The notes below the pieces were generated by a model, which worked only from the letters and a program-made list of their open reading frames with translations, did not search any database and was not told the origin of the DNA. Below are positions 29,245-39,647 of a DNA stretch of 39,647 nucleotides, one piece after another. The translations under genes were made by a program, and so were the position numbers. Where the stretch lies: the NCBI RefSeq assembly GCF_008831285.2, contig NW_022205051.1, forward strand, positions 1 through 39,647. The letters run 5' to 3'. How positions within the stretch are numbered: position 1 is the stretch's first letter; each line of letters begins with the position of its first letter. Source of the DNA: Nymphaea colorata. Taxonomy: Eukaryota > Streptophyta > Magnoliopsida > Nymphaeales > Nymphaeaceae.

Positions 29245-29443
29245 ATTTCTATCACCCCATGCATCTACAATTTGTTGCCTTCTGCACCAAATTTCCTCCT
29301 CCTCCTCATGAGACTCAGTCAATTCTTCGCATGGAACAACCTCCCAAATGGTAGCTGATTTATTTCCCTGCTCAATTTTTGCCAGCGCCCTAGAAAACTT
29401 CTCTTGAGGCTCCTAATTCTGTTGATTAAATTTGGCCACCTGG
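29245..29443 (-). pseudogene. Exon-like relic, charged protein segment, copy 2
   Basis: This is the same frame as 3,426-3,597, with a stop (here TAG rather than TAA) at the same place after QQN. It reads on past the copy 1 stop through QIVDAWGDRNP. Differences from copy 1 include Leu to Phe (QEKFSRALAK) and Gly to Glu. The shared stop means the gene was already broken, or the true exon starts downstream of it, before the duplication. Confidence 0.4.
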
Positions 29444-29868
29444 TCATTGTTCAATCTCATAGGACAATACTTTAATCTGTAGGAAACTTAATTTGAAGAA
29501 AGAAACAATATTGTAAAAGCAGTATCGTATCACTTATCGATCGGGCTAACCCATACATGTATGGTAACATATTGTAAATTTATTTTTGTAATGCATTCGC
29601 AATTAAAAAATAAAAAATAGTGATAAATTCTGATAAAACCAAGAAATAAGTTTCCTCTATAAAACAACTCATCACAATATTACACACATAATAAAAATTC
29701 ACAAATCTTCATCTGCAGACATAATAATGATAAGATATGATAAAACGATAAATTTTGAGGTCTTAAAGACTTTTACAATAAACTTTTTACTGTTTTTACG
29801 TCATATTATCAAACATATATAATATGCAACCTATCTATTCATCTTCATCTTCATTATAATATTCATAC

Positions 29869-30004
29869 TCATTTTGCTTCATTGTCTTCATCCCCTTCAA
29901 GTGGAATGTCCTCACCAGCATATGCAGGCTCAACTTCTTCAATGTTCAAAAGGAGTTGGCCACAATAAGGCCTCCATCCTTTCACATCAAATTCCTCAGA
30001 TGAT
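29869..30004 (-). pseudogene. Acidic C-terminal exon-like relic, copy 2
   Basis: The frame begins SSEEFDVKGWRPYCG, continues QLLLNIEEVEPAYAGEDI and ends EGDEDNEAK-stop. It sits directly against the deletion junction at 30,007, so Copia-1 integrase sequence now lies three bases upstream of it on the same strand. Not recognised. Confidence 0.4.
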
Positions 30005-30007
30005 CAC

Positions 30008-30603
30008 AATTAGAGATTGGATTGTAACAAACACAACCTTTATGACAGCTGCCATACCCAATGAAGACGGAGGTTTGAGCTTTGGCTTCTAGTTTTGAAG
30101 CACGTCTAGGCCCATTCAATGGATAGACGGTACAACCAAAGGTTCTTAGATGACTATATTTGGGAACTTCATGCAAGAGCTTCTCATACAACGTCATTTG
30201 CAAGTCTGCAATAGGCAACCTGTTAATAAGATGAACAACAGTTTTAAAAGCATCAAACCAAAATTTTTGTGGCATATTGGCATGAATAATTATGGCGAAT
30301 CCCATTTCCACCAGATTCCTATGCTTCCTTTCTACTATCTCGTTCTACTGGGATGTGTAAGGGCACGTTATCCATCAACGAATTCCTTGATTTTCAAGAA
30401 ATGTGCTAAATTCTTTGCTCATGAATTCTCCTCCCCCATCTGAATGGAAAATTTTAATTTTTGTTTCAAGTTGACACTCTACTATGCTTAAAAAGGTTTT
30501 AAAACATGGAAGTGTATCACTTTTCTTTGACAAGGGAAAGATCCATGAGAAGTGAGATTATTTGTCAAACATTAAGAATTAATACATGTACCCTTCTCGT
30601 GAA
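30008..30603 (-). pseudogene. Copia integrase core remnant, copy 2
   Basis: Going down the minus strand after GYMY-stop: FSWIFPLSKKSDTLPCFKTF, ETKIKIFHSDGGGEFMSKEF (the second catalytic Asp region, usually SDNGGE), a frame break, then VERKHRNLVEMGF with the catalytic Glu context, MPQKFWFDAFKTVVHLINRL and SKLEAKAQTSVFIGYGSCHK. The first catalytic Asp context (VDDYSRF in typical elements) is MFDK-stop-S. At least three stops or frame breaks make it non-functional. Confidence 0.85.
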
Positions 30604-31130
30604 GCACATGGTGCTGGTCCCCTAATATTAACATGTAACACTTCAAGAGGTTTGGTTGCATGAAACTCAGCTTTAGGAAAATGAATTTTATGCATTTTCT
30701 CAAGCACACATGAAGAACAAAAATCTAATTTGTGTCTTTCATCAACACAAATTAAACTAGCAACTTTCAATGAGTTTGACAACTGAAAGTGAGCATGTCC
30801 TAGACGCAAATGCCATAACTAAATGTCTGAGTAAGAATTTTGAGAAACCAAAGAAGTATTAGCAGTCTTTTATTGATCGTCATCTCCAATACTGATAGGA
30901 TTGCCAGTAGAGTCCTTCCTTTCTCTCGTCCATCTATAGAGTCCTCCTTTCTCAAGCGGCCCTATGTGAAGAATCTTGCCCGTTTGCATATTCTTAACAA
31001 TAACACCACTAGAGGAAAATTCAATAGAGCATTGGTTGTCTTTGGTGAACCTTGCTACTGACATAAGATTCTTGTGTGCTTTAGGAGGATGCAACACATT
31101 TTTCAAAACAAAGGATGACGTCTTCCTAGG
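30604..31130 (-). pseudogene. Copia pre-integrase domain with HHCC region, copy 2
   Basis: The frame reads LKNVLHPPKAHKNLMSVARF, continues to EKGGLYRWTRERKDS, stops after GDDDQ, and reopens as MRLGHAHFQLSNSLKVASLI with the zinc-binding CSSCVLEKMHKIHF and then TKPLEVLHVNIRGPAPC. The usual DxxGP core start is NIRGP here. Confidence 0.85.
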
Positions 31131-31133
31131 TAG

Positions 31134-31865
31134 TTACACGTTCCCTATATTTTTAATTTGCATCTTACTACCATTGCCAACTATAATAGAATTAAAACCA
31201 TGATAGGGAACTTTACCTTGCATATCTTGTTCTGAATTTGTCATATGGTGGGAGGCACCTGTGTCTGGATACCAGGCTGAGTCTTGAGTATTGCTGACAT
31301 TTTCTAGGCTACTAGATGCATTATCAGATTTTCCCATGTTGAGTGCCATGACCATAAATGCTTTTCGAATATCATAACATTGTTGAGCTGTATGATTTCT
31401 TCTGCCAAAATATTGACAAGTTACTCCTTGGCTGGACTTGTTAGTATTATTATTTTTTCCATAGTTTCCTCTTCCTCCATTACGGCCTCTACCCCTACCA
31501 CCATTATAGTTGCCATGCCCATGCCCTTGGTCAGTAATAAATGCAAGCCCACACCCTTGGTCTGTAATAAAAGCACGCCCATGCCCTTGTTCAGCAATAA
31601 AGGTAGTGGCAGTGGCTTCAACCTGAGCCATCAGGGATGAAGAAAGCATTCCAAGTCGTCGCTCTTGAGTAATTAACATACATATAATTCAGACCATGAA
31701 GGCAGATCTTTGAATGCAGTAACAGTGGTAATAAAAGATTCATATTCAGAATTCAGTCCATTCAAGGTATAGAGAACAAGGTCTGTATCTGAGACAAAGT
31801 GCTGCACTCTGCTAAGAGAATCATGTCAGAAACTAATATGTTGAAGGTATTCAGTCATAGACATT
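31134..31865 (-). pseudogene. Copia gag C-terminus, zinc knuckle and protease, copy 2
   Basis: The main frame (31,134-31,679) runs from MLITQERRLGMLSSS through three copies of a ten-residue repeat (FIxxQGxGxA type), an RGG-like box (NGGRGRGRNGGRGNYG), a knuckle reading CQYFGRRNHTAQQCY (second Cys is Phe) and the protease AWYPDTGASHH (DTGA at 31,254-31,265). A one-base loss near 31,680 separates it from the upstream gag remnant (31,680-31,865). A TAA stop follows IGNV, where the pre-integrase part should continue. Confidence 0.88.
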
Positions 31866-31959
31866 CGACAAGCACAGTCAATACGATTTGTGTCTGATAA
31901 ACAAAAAAGGCGACTGAGGAGGTGGATTGGATGACTGAAGGGGCAGATAGGTCTCGGTG

Positions 31960-32345
31960 GCACTCCCTTGTGAGCACGCTTCTCGGTGTACATGTGAACA
32001 CAAAAGGAAACAGCGCTTCCCTTGGTGAGGGCTGGAAACAGCATGACCTTCCCTTGTTGAGAGATAGAAAAAGAAGTCAACAGCATGCTCCTCGGCGAAG
32101 GAAAAAGAGTGTGGCCTTTTTTAGACAAAAAAGGAGGCATGTGCCTCGGTGAAGGCAGGAAACAACACACTCCAAAAGGAAGGCACGTGCCTCGATGATG
32201 GCAGGAAACAACACACTTAGTGCCAGACCCTTGTTCAAACACTAAAAGGAGCAGCATGCTCCTCGGTGAAATAGTGCGCTCCTCGGTGAAGGCCTTGGTG
32301 GCTTTCACTTGCTCACCACAAAAAAAAGAGCATGAAACCGCACGC
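31960..32345 (-). repeat. Degenerate leader minisatellite, copy 2
   Basis: The counterpart of 10,500-10,965, with fewer units. A segment reading GGCCTTGGTGGCTTTCACTTG at about 32,290-32,310 has no close match in copy 1. Confidence 0.7.
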
Positions 32346-32540
32346 TGCTCTGTAGTTTCCCTTGTTATGCAAAAAATTGTGGATGTAGGAAGAGGAACAG
32401 GAGACGCAACAGGGCCCGCAGCAGAGAGAGTGGCTGGAAAACGATGGTGCCAGCATCAAACAATGCTCATCCACTAGACAGGTGAAGCGTAACTCTAGAA
32501 AGATGCAGGATACAGAAGACCACAGTGAAAGCAGTTGCAG

Positions 32541-32552
32541 GCTCTTATATCA
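32541..32552 (-). other. Degraded primer binding site, copy 2
   Basis: The minus strand reads TGATATAAGAGC. It differs from TGGTATCAGAGC at two positions and from copy 1 at three. It keeps the GAGC end that copy 1 has changed. Confidence 0.75.
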
Positions 32553-32882
32553 ATTTAGAACAAAAGATGGACACACAGGTGTAACGTGGTTCGGCTAAAA
32601 CCAGCCTACATCCACACAAAGACTCTCTCTTCTATTCTATAACCACACAGAGAGAGTACAAATATTTATAGTCACTTTATACAATTTAGATCCATGATTT
32701 TAGGATCTTGATTTACACGACAGATTTGGGCAGAATTGTAGAAGAAGATAGGAGAAATGATTTCTTTCTCATTTAGAGAAGATTGGTCAGTTTTAGATAG
32801 CTCTCGAGTTTTGGAAACCATGCCCTGTACTTTGTAACTGATCCTGATCGTATCTGTTCCATGGATCTTATCATTGTTAATA
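32553..32882 (-). repeat. 5-prime LTR of Copia-1, copy 2
   Basis: Collinear with 11,146-11,475. The outer tip reads TATTAACAATG on the minus strand (TG start mutated to TA). The TATA element is CTATAAATATTTG at about 32,659-32,671. The inner end is more decayed than in copy 1. Confidence 0.75.
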
Positions 32883-32931
32883 AATCTAGCATAGCTCTAT
32901 GTTACAGAAATTTCTCAATATTTCCTCCAAG

Positions 32932-33345
32932 AAGAAGGTCATTCTGCTGGACCAGAAACCCCAGATGAAGATTGGTGATTGTTATGAGAGAGATGGGCTC
33001 TATCTACTACATTAACTTGAACACAAACAAGGCACTTCCAGCTGACAATAAGAATGAAGAATCACTCCTATGGCACTATAGGTTGGGACATTTGTCTGAT
33101 CTAATTTCCAAAATTGTGTTTCTTAAGCTCGTCTACAATTTTCCAGTATGTGAGACATGCAATTACGCAAAGATGACTGAACAATCACTTCATGAATCTG
33201 AAATAAAAATCCAATATTGCTTCAACTTGGTCCAGGCAATGTATGGGGCCTGGCTTCTGCTGTTTACAACCTTATTTTCAGATACTTTCACCTGTTAAAA
33301 GATGACAAATGATGGATGAGTTGGGTGTTCTTTCTCAAGAAAAAT
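32932..33345 (+). mobile_element. Copia-2 integrase fragment, copy 2
   Basis: The duplicate of 11,517-11,943. It retains LLWHYRLGHLSDLISKIV and CETCNYAKM but loses one base at the DVWGP motif (VQAMYGAW here), which shifts the frame. The histidine context LGHL is closer to the Copia consensus than copy 1 (LGYL), so the ancestral state is better kept here. Confidence 0.8.
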
Positions 33346-35140
33346 GGATGAAGTCTGTTTTATTAGCAGGCATTGTATGGCCACTAGCAATATCCTATAT
33401 TAACAAAAGTCACGCACTGGGTGAATTTTGTCCAATCTTAAGACTGAAAGGTTCCAGATTGGGTTGAGAAGGACTTGGTTTCACATGCAAGACCCACAAA
33501 TACTATTAACCGACAAATTTTTGGTGGTGGCAAACCCTCTGCTAGGTTAAAAGAATAAAAACTTAGCTGGAACAATTGTACCATTTTGTTATCGGCCCGA
33601 TATTTGATCAAATTATAATTAAAATGCAGAGTTCTATATTTTATTAAATAATCTTATTCCTAGTCCCAAGAGTTCTTTTTGGCAATTGCCTGGGCCTCCC
33701 TTTTTACACCCCTACGCATGTCCAATGATATTGGATCGTGTAGGTCGGTAAAGGGTTGGAGTATTTTTTATTTTTATTTTTATAAAGAAGTGTATATTTT
33801 GGAATATTTACTTTTTCATAAACCATTTTTTGTCCTTCTAAAAGTCTTTTTTTTACTTAGACATGTTATTTTGGTTATTAAGCACCTACATGCATAATTT
33901 TTCATGCATAAGACCATATAAGACACTAATTTTAGATCCGGCTTTCCATAATGCCCATGCCCATGTGAGTAGAGTCAAATGTCCTTCAACTGGCATACAT
34001 AGTGCTTCCAAGTTCCATCCTTGCACTAGTATAGCACATTGCTCTCGATCCGACCAGGTCGACTGGAAACTGAAAGCATGTCATCATCGTTTAAGAAAAG
34101 TCATTCCTGGGATTCAAAGAAAGGTCAGCCGAATTTTTCTCCTTTAACTGGCCCTTGCATCCAATTAGGACGAACCGATACAATTAATTTCTGGTAACTA
34201 AAACTTACAAGTTCAACATATGTTCATATATATATATATAAAGGAATTGAAATCTGCTATTTTTTTGTTTTGTGTGGATAAAAACCATCACAGTGCATTT
34301 GCGTTGACCAGTTGTTTGAGCACGGTCTTCTGAAAGCAGTTTTTAATTATACAAAATAACAAAATAACCACTCTACTGCAGAAGTAGCTGCCTGAAATGT
34401 ATGAAGTTATTAACACAAACATAACTAAAGTTTGTGCGGCACCAGCCATCTTGTAGCTCCACCATGGGACTTACCATCACACAAGATGATTCAATTGAAT
34501 TTGAATGAACCTGCAATTGTGGGTGACCTTATACAGAATAGGCTCTGTCATTAGGGAAGATCTCTATATTTTAATTTTAATTGGTTCTGTCTTAACGCAA
34601 AATACAAGGTCGGTCGAATGCTATTGGGCCCAGCTATCATTAATTACCAAATAAGCACTTTATTAATTTGTCAGTCATTTGACCCAAATAATGCCAATGT
34701 TTAATTGATACCATATTTTTTTCGTTTAAGATTTAGAAAAAGAATTATATCAATTAATTATCAGACATTTCATGATTTTGTCATCTAGCTACCTCTAGTT
34801 TTGATAGTCATAGCACCAACTTCATCCACATTTCTTGTACCTGGTGATTGTTATCATACATATTTTTTTCCACATGTACGAAGGTTATTATAATGTACTG
34901 CTGTAGTTGAAAAAAACAAAATCATTATCAATAGAATATTGATAAAAAAACATATAAAGACAAAGAAAATAGTGCGTGAGCACCCCGATCGTCAGGAAGG
35001 GGATGTTCAAGTAATATTGACAAAGTTACTCTTCGATGTAGATTCATTACTTATTCTTTCTACTAAAAGGGACGGCAGCCTAACTCCCAGCAGAGTTTGC
35101 ATCGAAAGTGACAAAGAAAATTGTGGTAGTGTACTTATGT

Positions 35141-36157
35141 CTGGATGGTTAGAGAGATTGATTCGATCCTCCTTTGTACTTTAAGTTGTGTTTGATAGTT
35201 CAATGTAGCATTAAAAGATATGCTTTAAAAGATCCTCAGCTTAAACAAACTAAAGATTTATGTAGCATGGATCTTAAATCCACGTATATTAAAAATGATA
35301 GATTTAAGGTCGGAGGGGGGGGGAGTTTCGACCTGATCTGGTCCCTGGTGAAACAAATACAACCACAACAATAAAGACAAGCTATTGGCAACACCTTTTG
35401 TAGTTGCAAATAAGTTTATTGCCAACTTGCAAAAGACCAATACTCGTCCTTGCCCTTTGCAGTGTTGCCAAAAACGTTTCGCTAGCCTCAGATCACCTGC
35501 CACCATTTTAGAAGTGCACGGACTGGTCATTTTGAGCTTTTATCCAGTGACGTGCCCGTGTTGAGAAAACTTGACAAATCAATGTAAATTTTAAAATTTA
35601 CATGGATAACGGCAGATTCAGATTGGACATCCCTATCAAGCCTGAATTGAGAATGCATTTATAAAAGAAAGAATCGTTAAAATTTACTTGTTTCCACCAT
35701 TCCTCCCGTTCTACTTCAAAGTTCCCAGCCATGGAAAATGTGATGCATTTGATGTAATCCAAGCATGGGTTTCCTTCAACAATATTGGGCGGGTAGTAAG
35801 CTTCTTGATTTCCACATCAACTTCTGCCAACAAGATCCAAGATCAAAGAATAGATCAGTTTTCAGCACAATGAAACTAACCAGCCTCAATCAATAGGGCA
35901 AGCTTCTACCAGAGGAAGAAACTAATCTAGTATGCACCTTAGAAAGGACAAGCTTCTGTGAATCAATCATGCCCATCAAGTCTAGATCTTGATTAACTCT
36001 CCGCTCCTTGCTGACATCCACATCTGCAGTGCCTGATAGGACCATAACTAGTTCAGACCTGATGGGATGACTCAGATGTTCTCTGGAAGAAAAATTAACT
36101 CATGATCAACTAAGTCAAAACCAGCTTCGTGCCATCAAGGGACAAAATGCAAGTTCC
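35141..36157 (+). other. Copy 2-specific 1.0-kb segment
   Basis: Copy 1 passes from GTGTACTTATG (14,060) almost directly to CTAAAATTGACTTGATAC (14,067). In copy 2 about 1,017 bases lie between. The segment contains a run of nine G (about 35,317-35,326) and a small inverted repeat, TTGGCAACAC (35,385-35,394) with GTGTTGCCAA (35,462-35,471). No target duplication or gene is visible, so it may be an insertion here or a deletion in copy 1. Confidence 0.55.
35385..35471 (+). repeat. 87-bp inverted-repeat unit
   Basis: Perfect 10-bp inverted ends (TTGGCAACAC/GTGTTGCCAA) enclose sequence with further complementary words (GTAGTTGCAAATAA, TTATTGCCAACTTGC). It could be a very small TIR element or a hairpin. 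No flanking duplication was seen. Confidence 0.4.
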
Positions 36158-36295
36158 TACTAAAATTGACTTGATACTGATGAAACTACGAAGAAAAGGA
36201 GGAAATTCGAAAATTCAAATTGTTACAGTCTTAAGGTATTAGAAGCAAAGTAGTTTACAAATCATGAGAATATATATTGTTACATTAAAGGGAGG

Positions 36296-37664
36296 CAGCT
36301 CTTTGCAAATGCACCATGTCTCAAATAGCAACTATGTGTTTCAACAACTATACTAAGTAGTAAGTAGATTACACCTATGACATGTAACTTCTTTCCAATA
36401 GCTATAGGTATGCCATCATTCTTAAGAATTATATTTATAATTTCACCAATACATTCTACTTGCTGAGTAAATTGGCCACCTGTAACAACATTCTAGAAAT
36501 AAAATCAGCATTAACCCAATAGAATATATACCAAGATAAGATCGAGAGAAAGGATTAAGTAGACCAAGTAAGGTTACTAAACATAGCAAGAAGGCAATAG
36601 ACTGTATAAAGGCTATAAGCCCAAAAGATCTTGGACGCTCCATGAGCAGCAATTAGGGCACGAACATCAGCAAAGAGGAATTCTTACATCCATACCAGTG
36701 CTACATAGTAATGAGACTGAATAATCATCTTACCCATGTGTTGCAGGAAGAAGGCCTTGAAGTTGTTCAGTATAAGGTGGCGTATCAAAAACTACAGTCA
36801 TAAAATTCTTCATAAATAAGTAGATTGTATTGATTTCCAAATAAATATATTCATAAATACAAAGTATGTGGAATGGATCAAAGAAAGTAGGTCTTACAAA
36901 AGCTTTGAATGCTGGACGATGTGCAGCCATGTCATATAAGCAATTTGCAAACCATATCCAAAACTTATACTAAAATTTAGTACAATTATCATACAAAAAT
37001 ATTGGCCATCATGGAAAAAACGAGAGAGAGAAGAGACCAAATATCAGATTTGAAACCATATTGAATGGCTGAATATAGATCATTAGAGAGAGTTATAAGA
37101 TTACATAGGTTAGCCACAATCTACTGCACCCATTTTCAAAGACCCAGAGGAATTAATCAACAAAAGGATATCCAAAACAAAATGGGCAGAAGCTATGGTA
37201 AAAATGCATGCTTGAAATGTAGAATGCTTTGTGGCTGTACCTACTAAAAACACTTGATATTCTCTTTGACTTAGCTATTACTTACAAGACACACTATTAG
37301 AAAAGTGACTCGTAAAAGATGGTAGAGACATTATGGAAGATGACCACCACATCATATGCAAGATAGCATGTGTATAAAATATAAATAAACATGCATTAAA
37401 AGTTAGATATAAATACGTAGATAAATAGCTATATGTAATACATAAATAAATAGAGAACTAATGTAAATGTGTATGACATTATCACTTCAAATAATATGTC
37501 ACCTTTGAGTCTTTGATAACTCTGAAGAAACCAAATGTAAAATTAGGCCTCGTGTGTAAAAAAAGTGTAGTAAATACCGCCAAACTACCTTCTATGTATC
37601 CGCACTGCCCTTTCAAGTTAATGTAAGATGCCATCTATTGTTCCTTGCAACACCACCTTTGAAG
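36296..37664 (-). pseudogene. Relic of an unrecognised intron-containing gene, copy 2
   Basis: The same five islands as 14,192-15,533. Differences: the first carries a stop (TIDGILH-stop-LERAV); the second reads VGTATKHSTFQACIFTIASA; the third FANCLYDMAAHRPAFKAF; the fourth FDTPPYTEQLQGLLPATHG with the donor-like CATGG|GTAAGATG kept; the fifth has NIILKNDGIPIAIGKKLHV. An extra 40-base stretch near 36,480-36,525 ends in TTGTTACAG|GTGGCC, which looks like an intact acceptor that copy 1 has lost. Confidence 0.4.
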
Positions 37665-37980
37665 TCAAATAAAATAAAACATCAACCTCATATTTGAAAA
37701 GAATTAACATGGAATTATTTTAGACTTGTCAGTTTCACACAGAAAAAAACCTCAAAATGATCAAATGTGGTCAGACTAAGAGAAAAGATAATGAAAGATA
37801 TACAAAATGTGTCATTTTTAATATTCTAACTTTTAGATCCGCAAGGAGGGGAGGGAGAGAGTTGAATGTGCAATAACCAGAAACACAAAATTATGACCAA
37901 ATAAAACCCTTACTTATAGGTGACAAAAGTCTATAACTTTTGTTCCTACGATAAACAAATCATTCCTACGTGTTGGACTT

Positions 37981-39288
37981 TCAGTTGGTGCAAAAGAAAG
38001 CAGTCTGTAGCCCAGATCATACTACATGCATGTTCTGCTGCGCAATGTTCCCAAAGATGGTCATCTCTCCATCTTTAATGGCTAAGCAGATGATTCCACT
38101 TCTAAACATTCCAAAGATATTTGAAGGTGGCAGCTTCCAGTCTGCACCAGCGAAATGAAAGGTCATCTCCGGCAACCCTTCATATGGATCACCATTGTTC
38201 CCTACATGGTTAGAAGCGGTCATGGTTTATGACATTGGCCATTGCATTTGCCACTTGACCATAGACATCTTTGGCAAGAAAAGTCAGGCTGGTAACCAAG
38301 TCTATGTTGATCGATCTGGCATCTTCCAACAATGCAGTCGTCTGTGCACCAGCAAATTGTATGTTGGGTATGCTGTTCCCGACACTTATGTTTGTAAAGA
38401 TGAGCACATAAAAGCTGCCTTCACCACCATCTGATGCCATCGGCGTCTCTTGAACCTCTTCTGTCCCTGAAAAGTCTGCATCGTCGCCGAATTTGAGCTG
38501 CCCCACGGAATTGTTTTCATTTCTATATGGAGGAAGACAGTAAGCAAATTTGTCATCAATGGAAGAGCCGATCTGTTTAACAAGAGAGAGAGGACCATGG
38601 CCAAGGCCAACGAGGCCTGGAACTTTATGCAGGGCAAAATCAGGATTATCTTCACAATGAACACAACCAAAGGCAATTCCTTCATGCTTGATGGTGTTGG
38701 CACCATTGTCAAACAAGCGCTTCTCGGAGGGTAGGACTCTTTATACTTTGGAAATGTTTCTATAGGAATATCTGAACCAGCAAAGTTGGTCGCTGGTGCA
38801 ACGATGGACATGCAGTTCTGTGCAGAAGCTGGTGGAGCATCTCTGGTTCTTGTAGGTGGACGACTGAAGTGTATCAAACATTGGTGTTTTGACATGGCAG
38901 TTGTCACAATGGTGGCATGTTTTCCATATGAGGTTACTACCAGTGCCTATAATGGCCCAGTACAGCCTGGATGGGGTACCTAGCAAGAGTTTCATGAGAA
39001 GCTCACCGAGACCAGCCATCACGGGGCAGGAGATCATGCTGGTGGTATTGGCAAACCATGAAGCAATGCTGCGGGAGCGCAACATGAAGCGCAGAGCCGC
39101 CTGCTCAGCTTGTTGAGCTAGAGTGGATGAAATTTCATAGAGAGGTGACAGGGATGAGTCTCGATGAATGAGGTCTATAGAGAAGCCAAGAGGTTTGGAA
39201 GCAAAGATTGTGGTAGGGTTAGGCAGTATTGCAAGTAGGAGCAGCTGCAGGAGGAGGCTGAATGCTAAGGGGAGAAGAAGGTTGCCAT
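37981..39288 (-). pseudogene. Plant pepsin-like aspartic protease pseudogene, CDR1/nepenthesin type (AP-2)
   Basis: The likely original start is the ATG at 39,288 (CCATGG). It runs into TAG after MATFFSP, while the signal peptide (LLLPLAFSLLLQLLLLAIL) is in another frame, so a base is missing early. Then come LGFSIDLIHRDSSLSPLY, VMAGLGELLMKLLLGTP and the first motif as GTGS (38,936-38,947; Asp to Gly). A TAA replaces GAA at 38,741-38,743. The GLVGLGHGPLSLVKQ and KFAYCLPPYRNE segments are retained. The second motif is DLVT (38,293-38,304). A 26-bp deletion at about 38,211 and a 2-bp deletion at about 38,027 follow, and the normal stop region is deleted. Both active sites are lost: a clear pseudogene of a secreted protease. 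It is the duplicate of AP-1. Confidence 0.92.
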
Positions 39289-39331
39289 GGTGAGGACTAA
39301 AAGGTTGCTGTACTAAGGACAAATGTGTTGA

Positions 39332-39339
39332 TATTTATA
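39332..39339 (-). promoter_or_regulatory. TATA box upstream of AP-2
   Basis: The minus strand reads TATAAATA, about 45 bases upstream of the likely AP-2 start codon. The spacing suits a short plant 5-prime leader. AP-1 has lost this region. Confidence 0.5.
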
Positions 39340-39647
39340 ACGGAAGTCATAGTTATGGTGGCCGCTGATGAAGGGAAGCATTTGGATTTGAAAATTCTGC
39401 AAAAAAAAAAAAAGATGTGGCTGAACTGAGTTACGTATTCCTTTGTGTAACCAGTAACCATCACAATGGAGAAAAGTGGTAGCATCTTCCAATTGTTAAG
39501 CTTAGGTATAACAATCACAAACATTTGAAGACTTTCAAACACAAAAGGAAGGCTGCAGACACTTTAAGGTATTACTTAAGTGACCACAATAACTGTTGTA
39601 TACTTGGAAGAAGAGATTGTCCTAGTGGTGTTTGAAAATTTTTTTTA
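39340..39647. other. Upstream flank of AP-2, nothing recognised
   Basis: Contains an A run (39,402-39,414). A minus-strand frame of about 80 codons (39,297-39,542) has no recognisable content. Confidence 0.45.

Larger units (their letters stand above)
25575..30007 (+). repeat. Segmental duplication, block A, copy 2
   Basis: This is the second copy of block A, in the same orientation as 1-4,163. The first 200 bases (25,575-25,780) have no partner before position 1 because the window starts there, but they do match 5,936-6,125. The copy ends abruptly at 30,007, where Copia-1 sequence follows at once. In copy 1 about 4.45 kb separates these two points. Confidence 0.93.
30008..32882 (-). mobile_element. 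Ty1/copia retrotransposon relic (Copia-1), copy 2
   Basis: This is the segmental duplicate of 8,395-11,475, not an independent insertion, because flanks and outer LTR edge match. It keeps the integrase core lost from copy 1. It lacks the gag N-terminus (junction near 31,865) and everything after the GYGSCHKGCVCYNPISN stretch (junction at 30,007). Confidence 0.93.
30008..39194 (+). repeat. Segmental duplication, block B, copy 2
   Basis: This is the partner of 8,618-17,742. Segments present only here are 30,104-30,607 (504 bp of Copia integrase) and about 35,141-36,157. The copy continues past 39,194 into the protease signal peptide and promoter, which copy 1 has lost. Confidence 0.93.

Overview
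This looks like nuclear DNA of a flowering plant. It is AT-rich and gene-poor, with long (AT)n and (GA)n microsatellites, Ty1/copia and L1-type retroelement relics, small TIR transposons, and intronless pepsin-like genes of the plant CDR1/nepenthesin type. Nothing resembles a bacterial operon, CRISPR array or organellar gene cluster. I could not name the species. No gene in the window is plainly intact, so this reads as a decaying intergenic landscape.

The dominant feature is a large direct segmental duplication. Copy 1 runs from the left edge (its true start lies outside the window) to about 17,742. Copy 2 runs from about 25,575 to 39,194. Block A (1-4,163 = 25,780-30,007) is mostly non-coding with a few exon-like relics. 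Block B (8,618-17,742 = 30,008-39,194) carries, in order: a minus-strand Copia relic (Copia-1), a plus-strand Copia integrase fragment (Copia-2), non-coding DNA, a relic of an unrecognised intron-containing gene, and an aspartic protease pseudogene. Each copy has its own losses. Copy 2 lacks about 4.45 kb between blocks A and B, and the N-terminal part of gag. Copy 1 lacks 504 bp of integrase. Each copy therefore documents what the other has lost.

Between the copies (17,743-25,575) lie a MITE, a third aspartic protease 5-prime fragment, a plus-strand L1-type LINE whose reverse transcriptase core is gone, a 551-bp tandem duplication, a GGGCC-rich probable hAT MITE and a weak SINE candidate.

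The aspartic proteases (AP-1 at 16,587-17,741, AP-2 at 37,981-39,288, AP-3 fragment at 18,139-18,375) are the only host gene family I can name, and all three are damaged. AP-1 has a 343-codon open frame with DSGT intact, but the first active-site motif is DAGS and its 5-prime end is broken. AP-2 keeps the signal peptide and a TATA box, but has lost both catalytic motifs and carries several frame breaks. I found no new biological system. The most useful material is the comparison of the two copies (deletion junctions, MITE footprints, active-site decay) and a few short reading frames that persist across copies.
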